The notes under the pieces: model-generated
The model's database searches: none
Seen by the model: only the letters and a program-made list of their open reading frames with translations
Told to the model about the DNA's origin: nothing
Made by a program: the position numbers and the translations under genes
Assembly (NCBI GenBank): GCA_902787145.1
Contig: CADAEZ010000008.1
Location: 1-48,939 of the forward strand
Source of the DNA: an uncultured Ruminococcus sp.
GTDB taxonomy: Bacteria > Bacillota > Clostridia > Oscillospirales > Acutalibacteraceae
Direction: 5' to 3'
Length of the DNA stretch: 48,939 nt
Shown here: positions 14,624 to 22,838 of the stretch, one piece after another
How the letters are laid out: each line of letters begins with the position of its first letter
How positions within the stretch are numbered: the first letter of the stretch is position 1

Positions 14624-15637
14624 ATGCCGAGATCATCACGTCAGAAGCAGAAGCTTCTGTATATCCAAAAAATACTTTTAGAAAAGACGGACGAAACTCA
14701 CGGCCTCACAATCAGCGAGATTATAAGTGAGCTCCAAGCCTACGGAATATCCGCCGAGCGAAAGAGTATCTACGACGATTTACGTACGCTGGAGGCCTTC
14801 GGACTCGATATTTGCAGCGAGAAAACAAAGACTGTGCGCTATTATATCGCGTCGAGGGATTTTCAGATTTCCGAGCTGAAGCTGCTTGTGGACGCGATCC
14901 AGGGCTCAAAGTTTATAACACAGAAAAAGAGCTTTGAGCTGATAAAAAAGGTCGAGAGCCTCGCCGGCGAAAACGAGGCTAAGCTGTTGCAAAACCAGGT
15001 GGTAATCTCGAACCGCGTAAAAACCTCGAACGAGACAATTTACTACAGCGTAGACCGCCTGCACGACGCGATAAGCAAAAATCTGTCCGTGACCTTCTAC
15101 TATAACCGCTGGAGGCTTGACCTCGGCTCGACCGAAAAAATCAAGTTGGAGCGCCGGCGCGGCGGCGAGCTATACAGCGTCAGCCCGTGGGCGCTGTGCT
15201 GGGATGACGAGAACTATTACCTCATAGCCTATGACGAGAAAAACTCCCAGATCCGCCACTACCGCGTAGACAAAATGGAGAGCATCACCGTCACCGATAA
15301 AAAACGTCAGGGAAGAGAGCTGTTTGACAAGCTCAACCTGGCCGACTACGCAAAGTCGACGTTCTCTATGTTCGCAGGCGAGCCTGCTCCGATCGAAATG
15401 TCGGTCAAAAATGATTTTGTCGGTATAATTGCCGACAGATTCGGCAAAGATGTCTTTATAACAGCTGACGAAAACCGCGACGGACGCTTCATCGTAAAGG
15501 TTAACGTTAACATCAGCGAGCAGTTCTTCGGATGGGTGTTCGCGCTCGGCGACGGTGCCGAGATTATATCACCAAAGGAAGTCCGCGCGAGGTTCGCCGA
15601 ATATATTAATAAAGTAAGTTCAATGTATCAGGAATAA
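14624..15637 (+). CDS. WYL-domain transcriptional regulator
   Basis: This 337-residue protein has an N-terminal winged-helix DNA-binding domain (about 8-75, with LTISEIISELQAYGISAERKS and YDDLRTLEAFG) and a WYL domain (about 140-225). The WYL part includes YYNRWRLDLG, YSVSPWALCWDDENYYLIAYDE and IRHYRVDKM, followed by the C-terminal WCX-type extension ending ARFAEYINKV. WYL proteins sense ligands, possibly nucleic acid or nucleotide, and regulate metabolism, stress or defence genes. No defence genes are nearby; the adjacent AEC transporter is the likeliest partner. Start: ATG behind CGGAGGA, 15 bases after the transporter stop. Confidence 0.9.
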   Translation: MPRSSRQKQKLLYIQKILLEKTDETHGLTISEIISELQAYGISAERKSIYDDLRTLEAFGLDICSEKTKTVRYYIASRDFQISELKLLVDAIQGSKFITQKKSFELIKKVESLAGENEAKLLQNQVVISNRVKTSNETIYYSVDRLHDAISKNLSVTFYYNRWRLDLGSTEKIKLERRRGGELYSVSPWALCWDDENYYLIAYDEKNSQIRHYRVDKMESITVTDKKRQGRELFDKLNLADYAKSTFSMFAGEPAPIEMSVKNDFVGIIADRFGKDVFITADENRDGRFIVKVNVNISEQFFGWVFALGDGAEIISPKEVRARFAEYINKVSSMYQE

Positions 15638-15649
15638 TATTAAGCAATA

Positions 15650-15705
15650 ATAAAGAATAATAAATAATAATAAATAATAATAAATAATAATAAATAATAA
15701 AAATA
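15650..15705. repeat. AATAATAAAT decamer tandem repeat
   Basis: About five units of AATAATAAAT follow the WYL gene, encoding nothing. Such tracts are prone to slippage. Confidence 0.8.
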
Positions 15706-15750
15706 GGCATTACCGCACAATTATGATGTGCGGATTGCGCGGTGATGCCT
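15705..15750. terminator. Long hairpin between the AATAAT tract and the zinc-ribbon gene
   Basis: AGGCATTACCGC (15705-15716) pairs with GCGGTGATGCCT (15739-15750) with one wobble, around an inner CACA/TGTG stem. On the plus strand it is followed by A-rich sequence, not T. It could terminate minus-strand reading, or shape the leader of the next gene, whose ribosome binding site starts about 11 bases later. Confidence 0.5.
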
Positions 15751-15773
15751 AAAAACAATAAGGAGGTGAGAAA

Positions 15774-16757
15774 ATGATATGTCCGAGATGCGGCAAGGAG
15801 ATTGATGATTCCGAAACTCTGTGTCCGTTTTGTATGCACGAAATCGACAAAAACGTCGAGTTCAACGACTTCCGCAAGGACGGCTACGTCCAGCTACAGG
15901 CTAAGGACGGAGTCGAAAAGCCCGAAACCCTCAGCGTAAAGCCGAAGTATTTTAAGCTGGCTGAATTCAATATTTTTGTAATCGCGATAGTTTACATCCT
16001 GTTTATCTCGGCGTTTACCGTTTTCTCGCTTCGGTATATCCAGAAAACCCACGTAGACTATGTCAAGCCCTATCATATAAAGCAGACGGTCGAAACTCCC
16101 GACGAGGAGCCTACCGAAAAAGAAATCCGCAACGACGTCAAGAGCTATTCCGTCAAGGATATTATCGGCAGCTGGTGTCTTGAATCCGACAGCGGCAGTA
16201 CGGGTCCTGTGCCTTACTATACCTTTACCTCTGACGGTGTGGCTCAGGAGAACTACGGTAGTATCGTCACCGTAGGCGATTACAAGGACGTCTCCGGTAA
16301 AAAGAAAAAGAAGATTTATATCAACCTCGACTCAACCCTTAAGGGTGTTTTTGAGTACATCCTGTCGGGTAATGAGCAGGACGGCTACAGGCTTGAGCTC
16401 ATCAGTGAGGAAAGCGAAATTGGATATATCCTCGTTCGCGCCGAGGCCAAGGCCTGGGACGTTAAGCCTCCCGATAAACCCAAGCTCAACAAAAAACTCA
16501 TCGGCAAGTGGTTCACCAAGGATAAGGATAAGGGATATGTCTTCTCCAAAAACGGTACCTTTAAGCGTGTTACCGGCCAGACTGTCACCAAGGGCTCTTG
16601 GTCGGTTAAGTCCGATTCCGTTTTCACCGTAAAATACGTCAGGGAACAGCTGATCAACAGGGATATTTCCTATCTTTTCAATTCCAAAAATACTGTTATA
16701 ATCAATGGAGTAGAATACTTCGACTTTAGCGGTAAAACTAATAAAAATACAGAGTAA
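15774..16757 (+). CDS. Zinc-ribbon membrane protein with extracellular lipocalin-like repeats
   Basis: This 327-residue protein opens with a zinc ribbon (MICPRCGKEI then LCPFCMHEI), followed by a linker and one transmembrane helix (FNIFVIAIVYILFISAFTVF, about 64-83). The part predicted outside the membrane has two related beta-rich stretches. The first begins IIGSWCLESDSGSTGPVPYYTFTSDG, the second LIGKWFTKDKDKGYVFSKNGTFKRV; both match the GxW pattern of lipocalin-like domains often annotated in clostridial proteins. The function is unknown. A stress-sensing or scaffold role, with the ribbon inside and the beta domains outside, is speculation. Start: ATG behind AAGGAGGTGAG. Confidence 0.72.
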   Translation: MICPRCGKEIDDSETLCPFCMHEIDKNVEFNDFRKDGYVQLQAKDGVEKPETLSVKPKYFKLAEFNIFVIAIVYILFISAFTVFSLRYIQKTHVDYVKPYHIKQTVETPDEEPTEKEIRNDVKSYSVKDIIGSWCLESDSGSTGPVPYYTFTSDGVAQENYGSIVTVGDYKDVSGKKKKKIYINLDSTLKGVFEYILSGNEQDGYRLELISEESEIGYILVRAEAKAWDVKPPDKPKLNKKLIGKWFTKDKDKGYVFSKNGTFKRVTGQTVTKGSWSVKSDSVFTVKYVREQLINRDISYLFNSKNTVIINGVEYFDFSGKTNKNTE

Positions 16758-16866
16758 ACCCGGTTTACTTTTACAATTATCCGGAGATTGAGCATAGCAA
16801 AGTCCGTTTTATCGGACAGCAAATCCTATATAATGTAATTAAAGACATTGTAAAGGAGGAGCCGAG

Positions 16867-17106
16867 ATGCTCAATTTCTGTGTATTTACATTTATTTTTT
16901 ACGCTGTATCAGCGATAATCAGACTTTTGTTTTTTAACAGGGGAAATGGAGCGAGAGCATTTGCGCAACCTGGTTATTATCAACAAACACGCGGGAAAAA
17001 ACGAGAGCTACAGGAGAGTCACAGACCAGCTCGAAAAGCTCAGCCTCGAAAATCCGGTGGTAAAATATACGAGTTGCCGCTCAGACGCTATAAGGATTGC
17101 GCGTGA
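16867..17106 (+). CDS. Small membrane-leader ORF overlapping the lipid kinase start (uncertain)
   Basis: An ATG 8 bases after the excellent AAAGGAGGAG site opens a 79-codon frame. It starts with a hydrophobic helix (LNFCVFTFIFYAVSAIIRLLFF) and continues as low-complexity basic sequence inside the lipid kinase gene in another frame. The kinase ATG (16946) has only AGGGGA two bases away, so it may depend on ribosomes arriving from this ORF. Alternatively a frameshift near GGGGAAA would fuse the helix to the kinase. Only the first ~28 codons look protein-like. Confidence 0.35.
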   Translation: MLNFCVFTFIFYAVSAIIRLLFFNRGNGARAFAQPGYYQQTRGKKRELQESHRPARKAQPRKSGGKIYELPLRRYKDCA

Positions 17107-17878
17107 GTTTGTAAGCGGATGTGACGATTTCGTCAGGATATTTGCCTGCGGAGGCGACGGCACCGTCAACGAGGTGCTCAGCGGAGTATACGACCTCAAA
17201 AACTGCGCCGTGGCTGTTGTGCCTATCGGCAGCGGCAACGACTTTATCCGCAGCTTCGGGTTTTCCAAAGAGGATTTTCTGGATTTAAATAATCTCGCGA
17301 ACGGCACTGAAACCAAGGTTGACCTGCTGAAATGCGGAGATTATATTAGCTGCAATTCAATCACAATCGGCTACGACTGCGCGGTCGCCAAGAACGTCGC
17401 AAGATTTAAGAACCGCAGGTTTATCACGGCGAGCCTCGCGTACAAGCTCTCGATTTTCTATTGCCTGCTAAAGGGCAGAAAGCATAACTTTAAGATAAAA
17501 ACCGACGGACATACAATCGAAAACCCGGGTACATATCTTCTGTCGGTTTCGGCTAAGGGAAAGTACTACGGCGGCGGAATAAAATGCTCGCCGCAGGCTG
17601 ATAACAGCGACGGCCTTATCGACTTTATGTCGATTCCCACCGTCGGGGTGATAAAGTTTGTATCCCTGCTGCCTACTTTTATAAAGGGTGAACATATTGA
17701 CAATCCCAAGCTCGGCTTTGTAACCCATAAGAAATGCGCGACCGTGGAGTACATAAGCGACACCCCCGTCGAAATCGGAATCGACGGCGAGATTGTACAG
17801 ACAAAGTACGCAAAAATCACTGTCCTGCCCGAGGCGGCAAGGATAATTCTTCCAAAACGAACAAGCGGCTCCCGGTGA
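16946..17878 (+). CDS. Diacylglycerol kinase-like lipid kinase (YegS/BmrU family)
   Basis: This 310-residue protein is the catalytic-domain type of lipid kinase. It has the nucleotide-binding FACGGDGTVNEVLSG (about 66-80), the VPIGSGNDFIRSFG motif (about 92-105) and the two-domain fold pattern ending VEIGIDGEIVQTKYAKITVLP. Members phosphorylate diacylglycerol or related lipids at the membrane, recycling lipid from lipoteichoic acid or glycolipid synthesis. An in-frame stop at 16934 shows it cannot extend upstream. Initiation appears weak and may be coupled to the small ORF starting at 16867. The stop lies inside the following hairpin. Confidence 0.88.
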   Translation: MEREHLRNLVIINKHAGKNESYRRVTDQLEKLSLENPVVKYTSCRSDAIRIAREFVSGCDDFVRIFACGGDGTVNEVLSGVYDLKNCAVAVVPIGSGNDFIRSFGFSKEDFLDLNNLANGTETKVDLLKCGDYISCNSITIGYDCAVAKNVARFKNRRFITASLAYKLSIFYCLLKGRKHNFKIKTDGHTIENPGTYLLSVSAKGKYYGGGIKCSPQADNSDGLIDFMSIPTVGVIKFVSLLPTFIKGEHIDNPKLGFVTHKKCATVEYISDTPVEIGIDGEIVQTKYAKITVLPEAARIILPKRTSGSR

Positions 17879-17887
17879 GCCGCTTTC
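17864..17887 (+). terminator. Hairpin terminator overlapping the lipid kinase stop
   Basis: AGCGGCTC (17864-17871) pairs with GAGCCGCT (17877-17884), then TTCTGTT. The stop codon lies in the hairpin. Confidence 0.65.
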
Positions 17888-17895
17888 TGTTCGCT

Positions 17896-18019
17896 CGTCA
17901 TCCCGAGCCTGTCGAGGGATCCCACACCTATAGATGACGGCTAAAAAACGACATTATCTTACCACTATAAAGAGAAAGGGGATTCTTCGACTCCGCTACG
18001 CTACGCTCAGAATGACGGG
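17896..18019. repeat. GTCATYCTGAG-type palindromic repeat pair
   Basis: CGTCATCCCGAGCCTGTCGA..GGGATCCC (17896-17925) faces an inverted unit GGGGATTCTTCGAC..CTCAGAATGACGG (17979-18019) around a 50 bp core. No gene. Confidence 0.7.
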
Positions 18020-18038
18020 CTTTACGCTACGCTTTTAC

Positions 18039-18067
18039 TTTACTTTATCATCAATCTATGCTACAAT
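18039..18067 (+). promoter_or_regulatory. Promoter of the phosphatase gene
   Basis: TTTACT (18039-18044), 17-base spacer and TACAAT (18062-18067) with TGC just upstream (extended -10). Confidence 0.55.
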
Positions 18068-18082
18068 TAAGTCGGTGATATT

Positions 18083-18844
18083 ATGAGGTATTACAAAAGA
18101 CTTCCGCTTGAGGGTATGAGCAACTGCCGCGACCTCGGCGGTTATCCTACAAAATACGGAAAAATAACTAATTTCGGCGTATTCGTCCGCAGTGAGGCTC
18201 CCGTTGAGCTAAGCGACAGGGACGTTAATTTTCTTAAAAAATACGGGATAAAAAAATCTCTGGATTTTCGCGGAGAAAAGAGTATCCTTGACTTTCCCAG
18301 CAGTCTCGACACCGTTGGAGTAGAGTACATCCGCCTGCCGATGTTCGGCAGGGCTGACTCCCTCGGATTTGCCGACGGCTTAGACGACCCGAGCAGGAAC
18401 TTTACCGGCTGGGGCAAGAGCTATATCCAGTGGCTGGAATGTTACAAGGGCTGGATTAAGGACGTGTTCGGCCATTTAGCCTACACCGACGGAGTTGTCC
18501 AGTACAACTGCAACGCCGGCAAGGACAGAACAGGTATCATAAGCGCGCTGGTGCTGGCGATTTCCGGAGCCGAGATGAGCGACATAGCCTTTGACTATTG
18601 TATCAGCCGCACTATGCTTAAACCGAGGTTTAAGTATCTCGTAAAACAATGGGATGACTTTCTTAAAAACGACGATGACAAGCTTATCATTAATCATCCT
18701 TTCCTCTTTACTCCGAGAGAAGCTATGTACCAGATGTTCAAGTACATAAACTACGAGTACAAAAACGCGGAAAATTACCTAAGAAGCTGCGGAGTAGACG
18801 AAAGACAGATTTATGAAATCAGAAGAAAAATGATAGGAGACTAG
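18083..18844 (+). CDS. Tyrosine-phosphatase-family protein (Y_phosphatase3 type)
   Basis: This 253-residue soluble protein begins RLPLEGMSNCRDLGGYPTKYGK, the typical N-terminal signature of this phosphatase group. The catalytic P-loop is CNAGKDRTG (about residues 151-159), with nucleophilic Cys and the Arg five residues later. Known relatives act on phosphotyrosine, phosphoserine or phosphoinositide substrates, and several are secreted virulence factors. This one has no signal peptide and is probably cytoplasmic; the substrate is unknown. The residue before the P-loop Cys is Asn instead of the more common His (YNCNAG), which may alter the nucleophile. Start: ATG behind a weak CGGTGAT site. 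Monocistronic. Confidence 0.85.
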   Translation: MRYYKRLPLEGMSNCRDLGGYPTKYGKITNFGVFVRSEAPVELSDRDVNFLKKYGIKKSLDFRGEKSILDFPSSLDTVGVEYIRLPMFGRADSLGFADGLDDPSRNFTGWGKSYIQWLECYKGWIKDVFGHLAYTDGVVQYNCNAGKDRTGIISALVLAISGAEMSDIAFDYCISRTMLKPRFKYLVKQWDDFLKNDDDKLIINHPFLFTPREAMYQMFKYINYEYKNAENYLRSCGVDERQIYEIRRKMIGD

Positions 18845-18846
18845 GG

Positions 18847-19054
18847 AGCTAAATTCGCTTAACGAGCTAAATTTGGCGTTGCCAAGCTAAATTCCTGTCG
18901 GAGCTAAATTTGCTGTGCAAGCTGTACGCGGATTTTATTTTGCTATTACTTTATGTAATATTTTCGCTGCCGAGCAGCGGCAATTTACCTTATTAACTAT
19001 TATATTATTATCAAAGGCTGACTCTTTCTCTTTATGAGTTTTGAGTCAGCCTTT
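18847..19054 (+). repeat. AGCTAAATT mini-hairpin ladder, copy 2 (full length)
   Basis: Four AGCTAAATT units separated by mini-palindromes (for example TTGCTGTGCAA) are followed by a GATTTTATTT region, a CTGCCG..CAGCGGCAATTTA hairpin and a terminal hairpin GGCTGACTC..GAGTCAGCC (19016-19052) with a T run. The last stem differs from copy 3 by a compensatory A-T to G-C change. No gene in this stretch. Confidence 0.75.
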
Positions 19055-19071
19055 TAATTTGTTAGATGTCA

Positions 19072-19113
19072 GGAAAAGGACGTCATTCTGAGTGTAGCGA
19101 AATCGAAGGATAC
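19072..19113. repeat. GTCATYCTGAG-type repeat, single unit
   Basis: CGTCATTCTGAGTGTAGCG then AAATCGAAGGATACCC, a half-palindrome matching the 8677 unit, directly downstream of the S1-domain gene stop on the opposite strand. Confidence 0.65.
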
Positions 19114-19120
19114 CCTTCCT

Positions 19121-20038
19121 TTATTCAAACACCGTTTCAACTACCCTGGGACAGCTTTCGGGCGAGTATACAAACCTGTCTATATGTCCCGAGCTCAAAA
19201 AGTATTCCGGCCTTTTCGGCGGTTCACGATCGTCGAATGTGTCTATTATTATAAGCTTAATTTTCATCTTGCGCTCGATTATGCTCTTGATATAAACGCT
19301 GACGCGCATACCCTCGCGGATATCGGGGTGCACCTCGGCCAGCCCCGCGAGGTTCGGAGTAAGCTCGATAAACGAGCCGTAGCTCTCGATACTCCTGACG
19401 ATACCCGTCACGGTTTCGCCTGCCGAGAATTTGGCGGCGTTCTCTGCCCAGGTGCCCAAAAGCTCCTTGTGGCTCAGGCTGATCCTGCCGTTTTCTATGG
19501 ATTTTACTACAGCCTTTATGTTCATTCCGGCTCTGAACCTTTCTCCGGGATGCTCGATTCTCGACACCGAGACAGCGTCAATAGGCATCAGCGCGGCAAC
19601 TCCGCATCCTATGTCGGCAAACACTCCGAAGTTCTCCGTGCGGCTGACCTTAGCGTCGATAATATCGCCGGGAGTCAGCGTGTCGATATAGTTGTCAAAG
19701 CACATCCGCTGCGCCTTTTCGCGCGACAGGATAGCGATTTTTCCGTTTTCGTCCTCCTCGATTCTGTTGATTACAAAGCATACAGGCCTGTTGACGCGGG
19801 ATATGATCGCGATATCGCGCACACTTCCCTCGCGGATTCCGATAGCCCCGTCCTCACGCGGGATAACGGCTCTCATTCCTCCGAGGTTGAGGCGCAGGTT
19901 ATGCTCTCTGTCACAAATCAGCGCCTTTGCCTCCAGTATCTTTTGTCCGTAAAGCGCTTCCGGGAGTTTTTCGGGGTTATTTATGTACAGCCGGTTTTCC
20001 TCTTTGTTCAGCAGTTCTCCCTCAGGTAAATATGGCAT
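19121..20038 (-). CDS. S1 RNA-binding domain protein
   Basis: This 305-residue protein contains two S1-type OB folds. The first (about 120-190) has GDIIDAKVSRTENFGVFADIGCGVAALMP and ISLSHKELLG; the second (about 200-265) has GETVTGIVRSIESYGSFIELTPNLAGLAEV. The first ~115 residues are a separate beta-rich region with GMRAVIPREDGAIGI, resembling an additional degenerate S1-like domain seen in ribosomal protein S1-like proteins of clostridia. It probably binds RNA or the 30S subunit, but it is far shorter than full S1 and its exact role is unknown. Start: ATG behind CGGAGGA. No plus-strand gene overlaps it. Confidence 0.8.
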   Translation of the reverse strand: MPYLPEGELLNKEENRLYINNPEKLPEALYGQKILEAKALICDREHNLRLNLGGMRAVIPREDGAIGIREGSVRDIAIISRVNRPVCFVINRIEEDENGKIAILSREKAQRMCFDNYIDTLTPGDIIDAKVSRTENFGVFADIGCGVAALMPIDAVSVSRIEHPGERFRAGMNIKAVVKSIENGRISLSHKELLGTWAENAAKFSAGETVTGIVRSIESYGSFIELTPNLAGLAEVHPDIREGMRVSVYIKSIIERKMKIKLIIIDTFDDREPPKRPEYFLSSGHIDRFVYSPESCPRVVETVFE

Positions 20039-20103
20039 TTATATTCCTCCGTATCTTTTCAATAATATTCAATAATATGATTTAATTGAGGGGTTTATTA
20101 CTA

Positions 20104-20132
20104 TTGCAATTTGTTTTGATTTGTAATACAAT
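20104..20132 (+). promoter_or_regulatory. Promoter of the cyclophilin-HAD operon
   Basis: TTGCAA (20104-20109) and TACAAT (20127-20132) with a 17-base spacer, about 38 bases before the ATG; a second TATAAT at 20148 lacks a matching -35. Confidence 0.6.
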
Positions 20133-20169
20133 AAAAGATAAGGTTATTATAATCGAAAGGAATGTTTAT

Positions 20170-21141
20170 ATGAAAATCAAAAAGATAGTTTCCGCCGCAC
20201 TTGCCGCGGCTATGATTACCTCCGGAGCACTGGCTCTATCGGCCTGCTCGGGCAACAAGACGGATTCATCCTCCAAGACCTCGTCTTCCTCTGCTTCCGC
20301 AAAGCCCACCGAAGCCGCGAAAAAGTCCAGCCCCGCGGTTGAGGACTTAAAGAAAATGGGAGTGGATACCTCGAAATGCGACCTCGATCCGCAGATTACC
20401 TATGCCGAAAACGAGCAGTACGGCTTCCAGCTTGATAAGCCGGAAAAGGGCGAGAATATTGCCGTGATTCATACCACAGAGGGCGATATTACTCTCAGGC
20501 TTTTCCCGCAGTATGCTCCGAGAACCGTAGAGAACTTCATCAAGCTCGCCAAGGCGAACAAATATAACGGCGTGATCTTCCACCGTGTTATCAACAATTT
20601 TATGATTCAGACAGGCGACTACGAGAATCAGGACGGTACCGGCGGCACAAGCGCCTTCGGCTCAGCCTTTGAGGATGAGTTCTGTGACAAGCTCAACAAC
20701 ATCCGCGGCTCGGTAGCTATGGCTAACAGCGGCAAGGATACCAACGGCAGCCAGTTCTTTATAAACCAGAATAACAAAGAGAACTTCCAAAAGAACGGCG
20801 GTTTCAAGCAGATGCAGGATAACTGGAAGAACATCAAAGCTCAGCTCCAGAAGTACGGCAAGGACGCCAATACCGTTCCTCAGATCCTCCAGTACTTCGG
20901 CCCCTCCTGCTATGACGCCGACGTGGTTCCCGACCAGATACAGACCCTTTATAACGAAAACGGCGGCAATCCGTCGCTCGACGGCGCGTATAACGCCGGT
21001 GACGCGGGACATACGGTATTCGCCCAGGTTATCGACGGTATGGAGGTTGTGGATAAAATCGCCGCTGCCAAAACCGGAACTAACGATAAGCCTGTAAAGG
21101 ATATCAAGATCAAGAGCGTAGAGATTAAGGAATATAAGTAA
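20170..21141 (+). CDS. Cyclophilin-type peptidyl-prolyl isomerase lipoprotein
   Basis: This 323-residue protein carries a lipoprotein signal peptide with the lipobox LSAC (about residues 19-22). A Ser/Thr/Ala/Lys-rich tether (about 23-60) leads to a cyclophilin domain (about 95-320). The domain shows the catalytic FHRVINNFMIQTGD and GSQFFI motifs; a ~70-residue insertion separates these from HTVFAQVIDGMEVVDKI. Cyclophilins speed cis-trans proline isomerisation; the anchored form would help fold exported proteins at the outer membrane face. Start: ATG at 20170 behind GAAAGGAA; the longer upstream frame contains the promoter. Its stop overlaps the ATG of the HAD phosphatase gene by one base (TAATG), so the two are coupled. 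Confidence 0.92.
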   Translation: MKIKKIVSAALAAAMITSGALALSACSGNKTDSSSKTSSSSASAKPTEAAKKSSPAVEDLKKMGVDTSKCDLDPQITYAENEQYGFQLDKPEKGENIAVIHTTEGDITLRLFPQYAPRTVENFIKLAKANKYNGVIFHRVINNFMIQTGDYENQDGTGGTSAFGSAFEDEFCDKLNNIRGSVAMANSGKDTNGSQFFINQNNKENFQKNGGFKQMQDNWKNIKAQLQKYGKDANTVPQILQYFGPSCYDADVVPDQIQTLYNENGGNPSLDGAYNAGDAGHTVFAQVIDGMEVVDKIAAAKTGTNDKPVKDIKIKSVEIKEYK

Positions 21142-21980
21142 TGAGCAAACCGATTATCGCGTTAATGTACGACTTCGACAAAACCCTGTGTACAAAGGAT
21201 ATGCAAAACTACCGCTTTATCCCCAGCTTGGGAATAAAGGTGAGCGAGTTCTGGGACTTTACCAACGAAGTACAGCGTCGCGAGAAGATGGACTCCGTGC
21301 TCGCCTATATGTACGCCGCGATAAAGATTTCCAACGAAAAAAACATTCCCCTGAAGCGCGAGAGGCTTGAGGAGAACGGCAAGGGGATAGAGTTTTTTCC
21401 CGGTGTGATCGACTGGTTCGGCAGGATTAACGAGTTCGGAGAAAAATGCGGAGCCCGTGTCGAGCACTACGTAATCTCCTCCGGAATGAAAGAGATTATC
21501 GACGGTACGCTGATAAGCGGTGAGTTTAAGAACATCTTTGCCTGCGAGTATCTTTATGACAGCGACGGCAACGCCGTATGGCCTAAAACCGCCGTAAACT
21601 ATACCAACAAAACCCAGTTTGTATATCGCATAAACAAGGGAGTGCCGGATATTTCGAACGACGACGATCTAAACCGCTCAATGCCGGACGACAGCAAGCG
21701 GATTCCCTTTACCAATATGATATACATCGGCGACGGACTGTCCGACGTACCCTGTATGAAGATGATGAAAAGCTACGGCGGCAAGGCTATAGCCGTGTAT
21801 CAGAATCTTGACGACAAGGTTTGCGAACTGCTCAGAAAGGACAGGGTGGACTACATCTATCCCGCCGACTACAGCGAGGGCACCGCGCTGGATTCTACCG
21901 TCAAGGATATAATCCGCGGAATGGTTATCGCCGATAAGCTGAACGAAGAATATACGCAGCAGCTTAAATCAATCGAATAA
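21141..21980 (+). CDS. HAD-family phosphatase (phosphoserine phosphatase-like)
   Basis: This 279-residue soluble protein has HAD motif I DFDKT (near residue 11), the motif II serine in YVISSGM (about 114) and motif IV IGDGLSD (about 197). The large cap between motifs I and II and the overall pattern match SerB-like or phosphoethanolamine/phosphocholine phosphatase-like HAD enzymes; the substrate cannot be chosen from sequence. Translation is coupled to the upstream cyclophilin lipoprotein through TAATG. The gene ends in a hairpin shared with the convergent TPM-domain gene. Confidence 0.85.
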   Translation: MSKPIIALMYDFDKTLCTKDMQNYRFIPSLGIKVSEFWDFTNEVQRREKMDSVLAYMYAAIKISNEKNIPLKRERLEENGKGIEFFPGVIDWFGRINEFGEKCGARVEHYVISSGMKEIIDGTLISGEFKNIFACEYLYDSDGNAVWPKTAVNYTNKTQFVYRINKGVPDISNDDDLNRSMPDDSKRIPFTNMIYIGDGLSDVPCMKMMKSYGGKAIAVYQNLDDKVCELLRKDRVDYIYPADYSEGTALDSTVKDIIRGMVIADKLNEEYTQQLKSIE

Positions 21981-22000
21981 ATGTCTTTAATAAAATACTA

Positions 22001-22036
22001 ACGGCTCAAAACCTTTTCGGGTTTTGAGCCGTTTTC
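22001..22036. terminator. Bidirectional terminator between HAD and TPM genes
   Basis: ACGGCTCAAAACC (22001-22013) pairs with GGTTTTGAGCCGT (22020-22032), followed by TTTTCG on the plus strand. It serves the convergent genes on both sides. Confidence 0.85.
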
Positions 22037-22043
22037 GTTGTAT

Positions 22044-22826
22044 TTAGAAGCTTCCGCCTCCGCCGCCGTGCGAGCTGCCTGAGGAGGAAGTATGCGTCGA
22101 GCTTCCGCCGCCGCTGTCCTTAGGCTTGGCGGTTCTTGAAACGTGAGTGTACAGGAAGTGATCGTAGCTCTGCTTGAGTTCGAGACTTCCGTCGATGAGA
22201 TAGTCGTTTGCCTCCGCCTTTAGCTTGACGGGCTTGTACTTTGACTTAACCATAAGTACGATTACTACGGCGATAACAATACCGATAAACGCCGAAACAC
22301 CAACCGCGAAAAGTATATCTGACATAGACTCGATCTTGTGATTAGTGTCATAAGGCTTGCCGGATCTTGCCTCCTTTACGAAGTCCGCGGCTAAATCGGC
22401 AAATTTGTCGAAAGCGTCGTACCACTCGCTGTTCTTCAGGTCGGGCTTGAGCGCTTCGCCGATATAATCAATGCCGTAATCCGTAAACGCGGTGATTCCG
22501 TAGCCCTTGGTGGAGATGTACCAGTTCCTGTCCTCGGTAGCTATAAGCAGCAGGATTCCGTCCTTGGCGTAGCCGTGATAGTCGTAGTAGTCGTCAGCGT
22601 ATTCCATCATTGTGCCGGATTCGAGCGTCGGAATTGTCACTACTACAACGTCGAGTCCCGCCTCATTGCTTACCTTCGTGAGCTTTTCGGTGAGCTGTGT
22701 GAACTGGGTATCGTTCATAGTCTTGGCGCCGTCAACAACGAGCTGACCGTTTTCTGCCGCCGAGAACGGCAGAGTAAGCGCCGAGATGATAACTATTACA
22801 AATAAGAATGATAATACTTTTTTCAT
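22044..22826 (-). CDS. TPM-domain membrane protein (YgcG/YdjH-like)
   Basis: This 260-residue protein has a signal peptide (about 1-24), a TPM domain (about 27-150, with VVDGAKTMNDTQF, LDVVVVTIPTL, GILLLIATEDRNWYISTKGYG), one transmembrane helix (LFAVGVSAFIGIVIAVVIVLMV, about 172-193) and a Ser/Gly-rich tail ending HGGGGGSF. TPM domains have been linked to acid phosphatase activity, photosystem repair and membrane stress, depending on the family. It lies 12 bases downstream of the zinc-ribbon gene and is the last gene of the SPFH operon. That order resembles Bacillus subtilis ydjG-ydjH-ydjI, whose products recruit the membrane-stress protein PspA. Confidence 0.85.
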   Translation of the reverse strand: MKKVLSFLFVIVIISALTLPFSAAENGQLVVDGAKTMNDTQFTQLTEKLTKVSNEAGLDVVVVTIPTLESGTMMEYADDYYDYHGYAKDGILLLIATEDRNWYISTKGYGITAFTDYGIDYIGEALKPDLKNSEWYDAFDKFADLAADFVKEARSGKPYDTNHKIESMSDILFAVGVSAFIGIVIAVVIVLMVKSKYKPVKLKAEANDYLIDGSLELKQSYDHFLYTHVSRTAKPKDSGGGSSTHTSSSGSSHGGGGGSF

Positions 22827-22838
22827 ACCGACACCCCC

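Noticed and set aside
18847-18930. CRISPR-like array from the AGCTAAATT period
   Set aside because: Units are too short (9 bases), gaps are palindromic and conserved between copies, and no cas genes are near.
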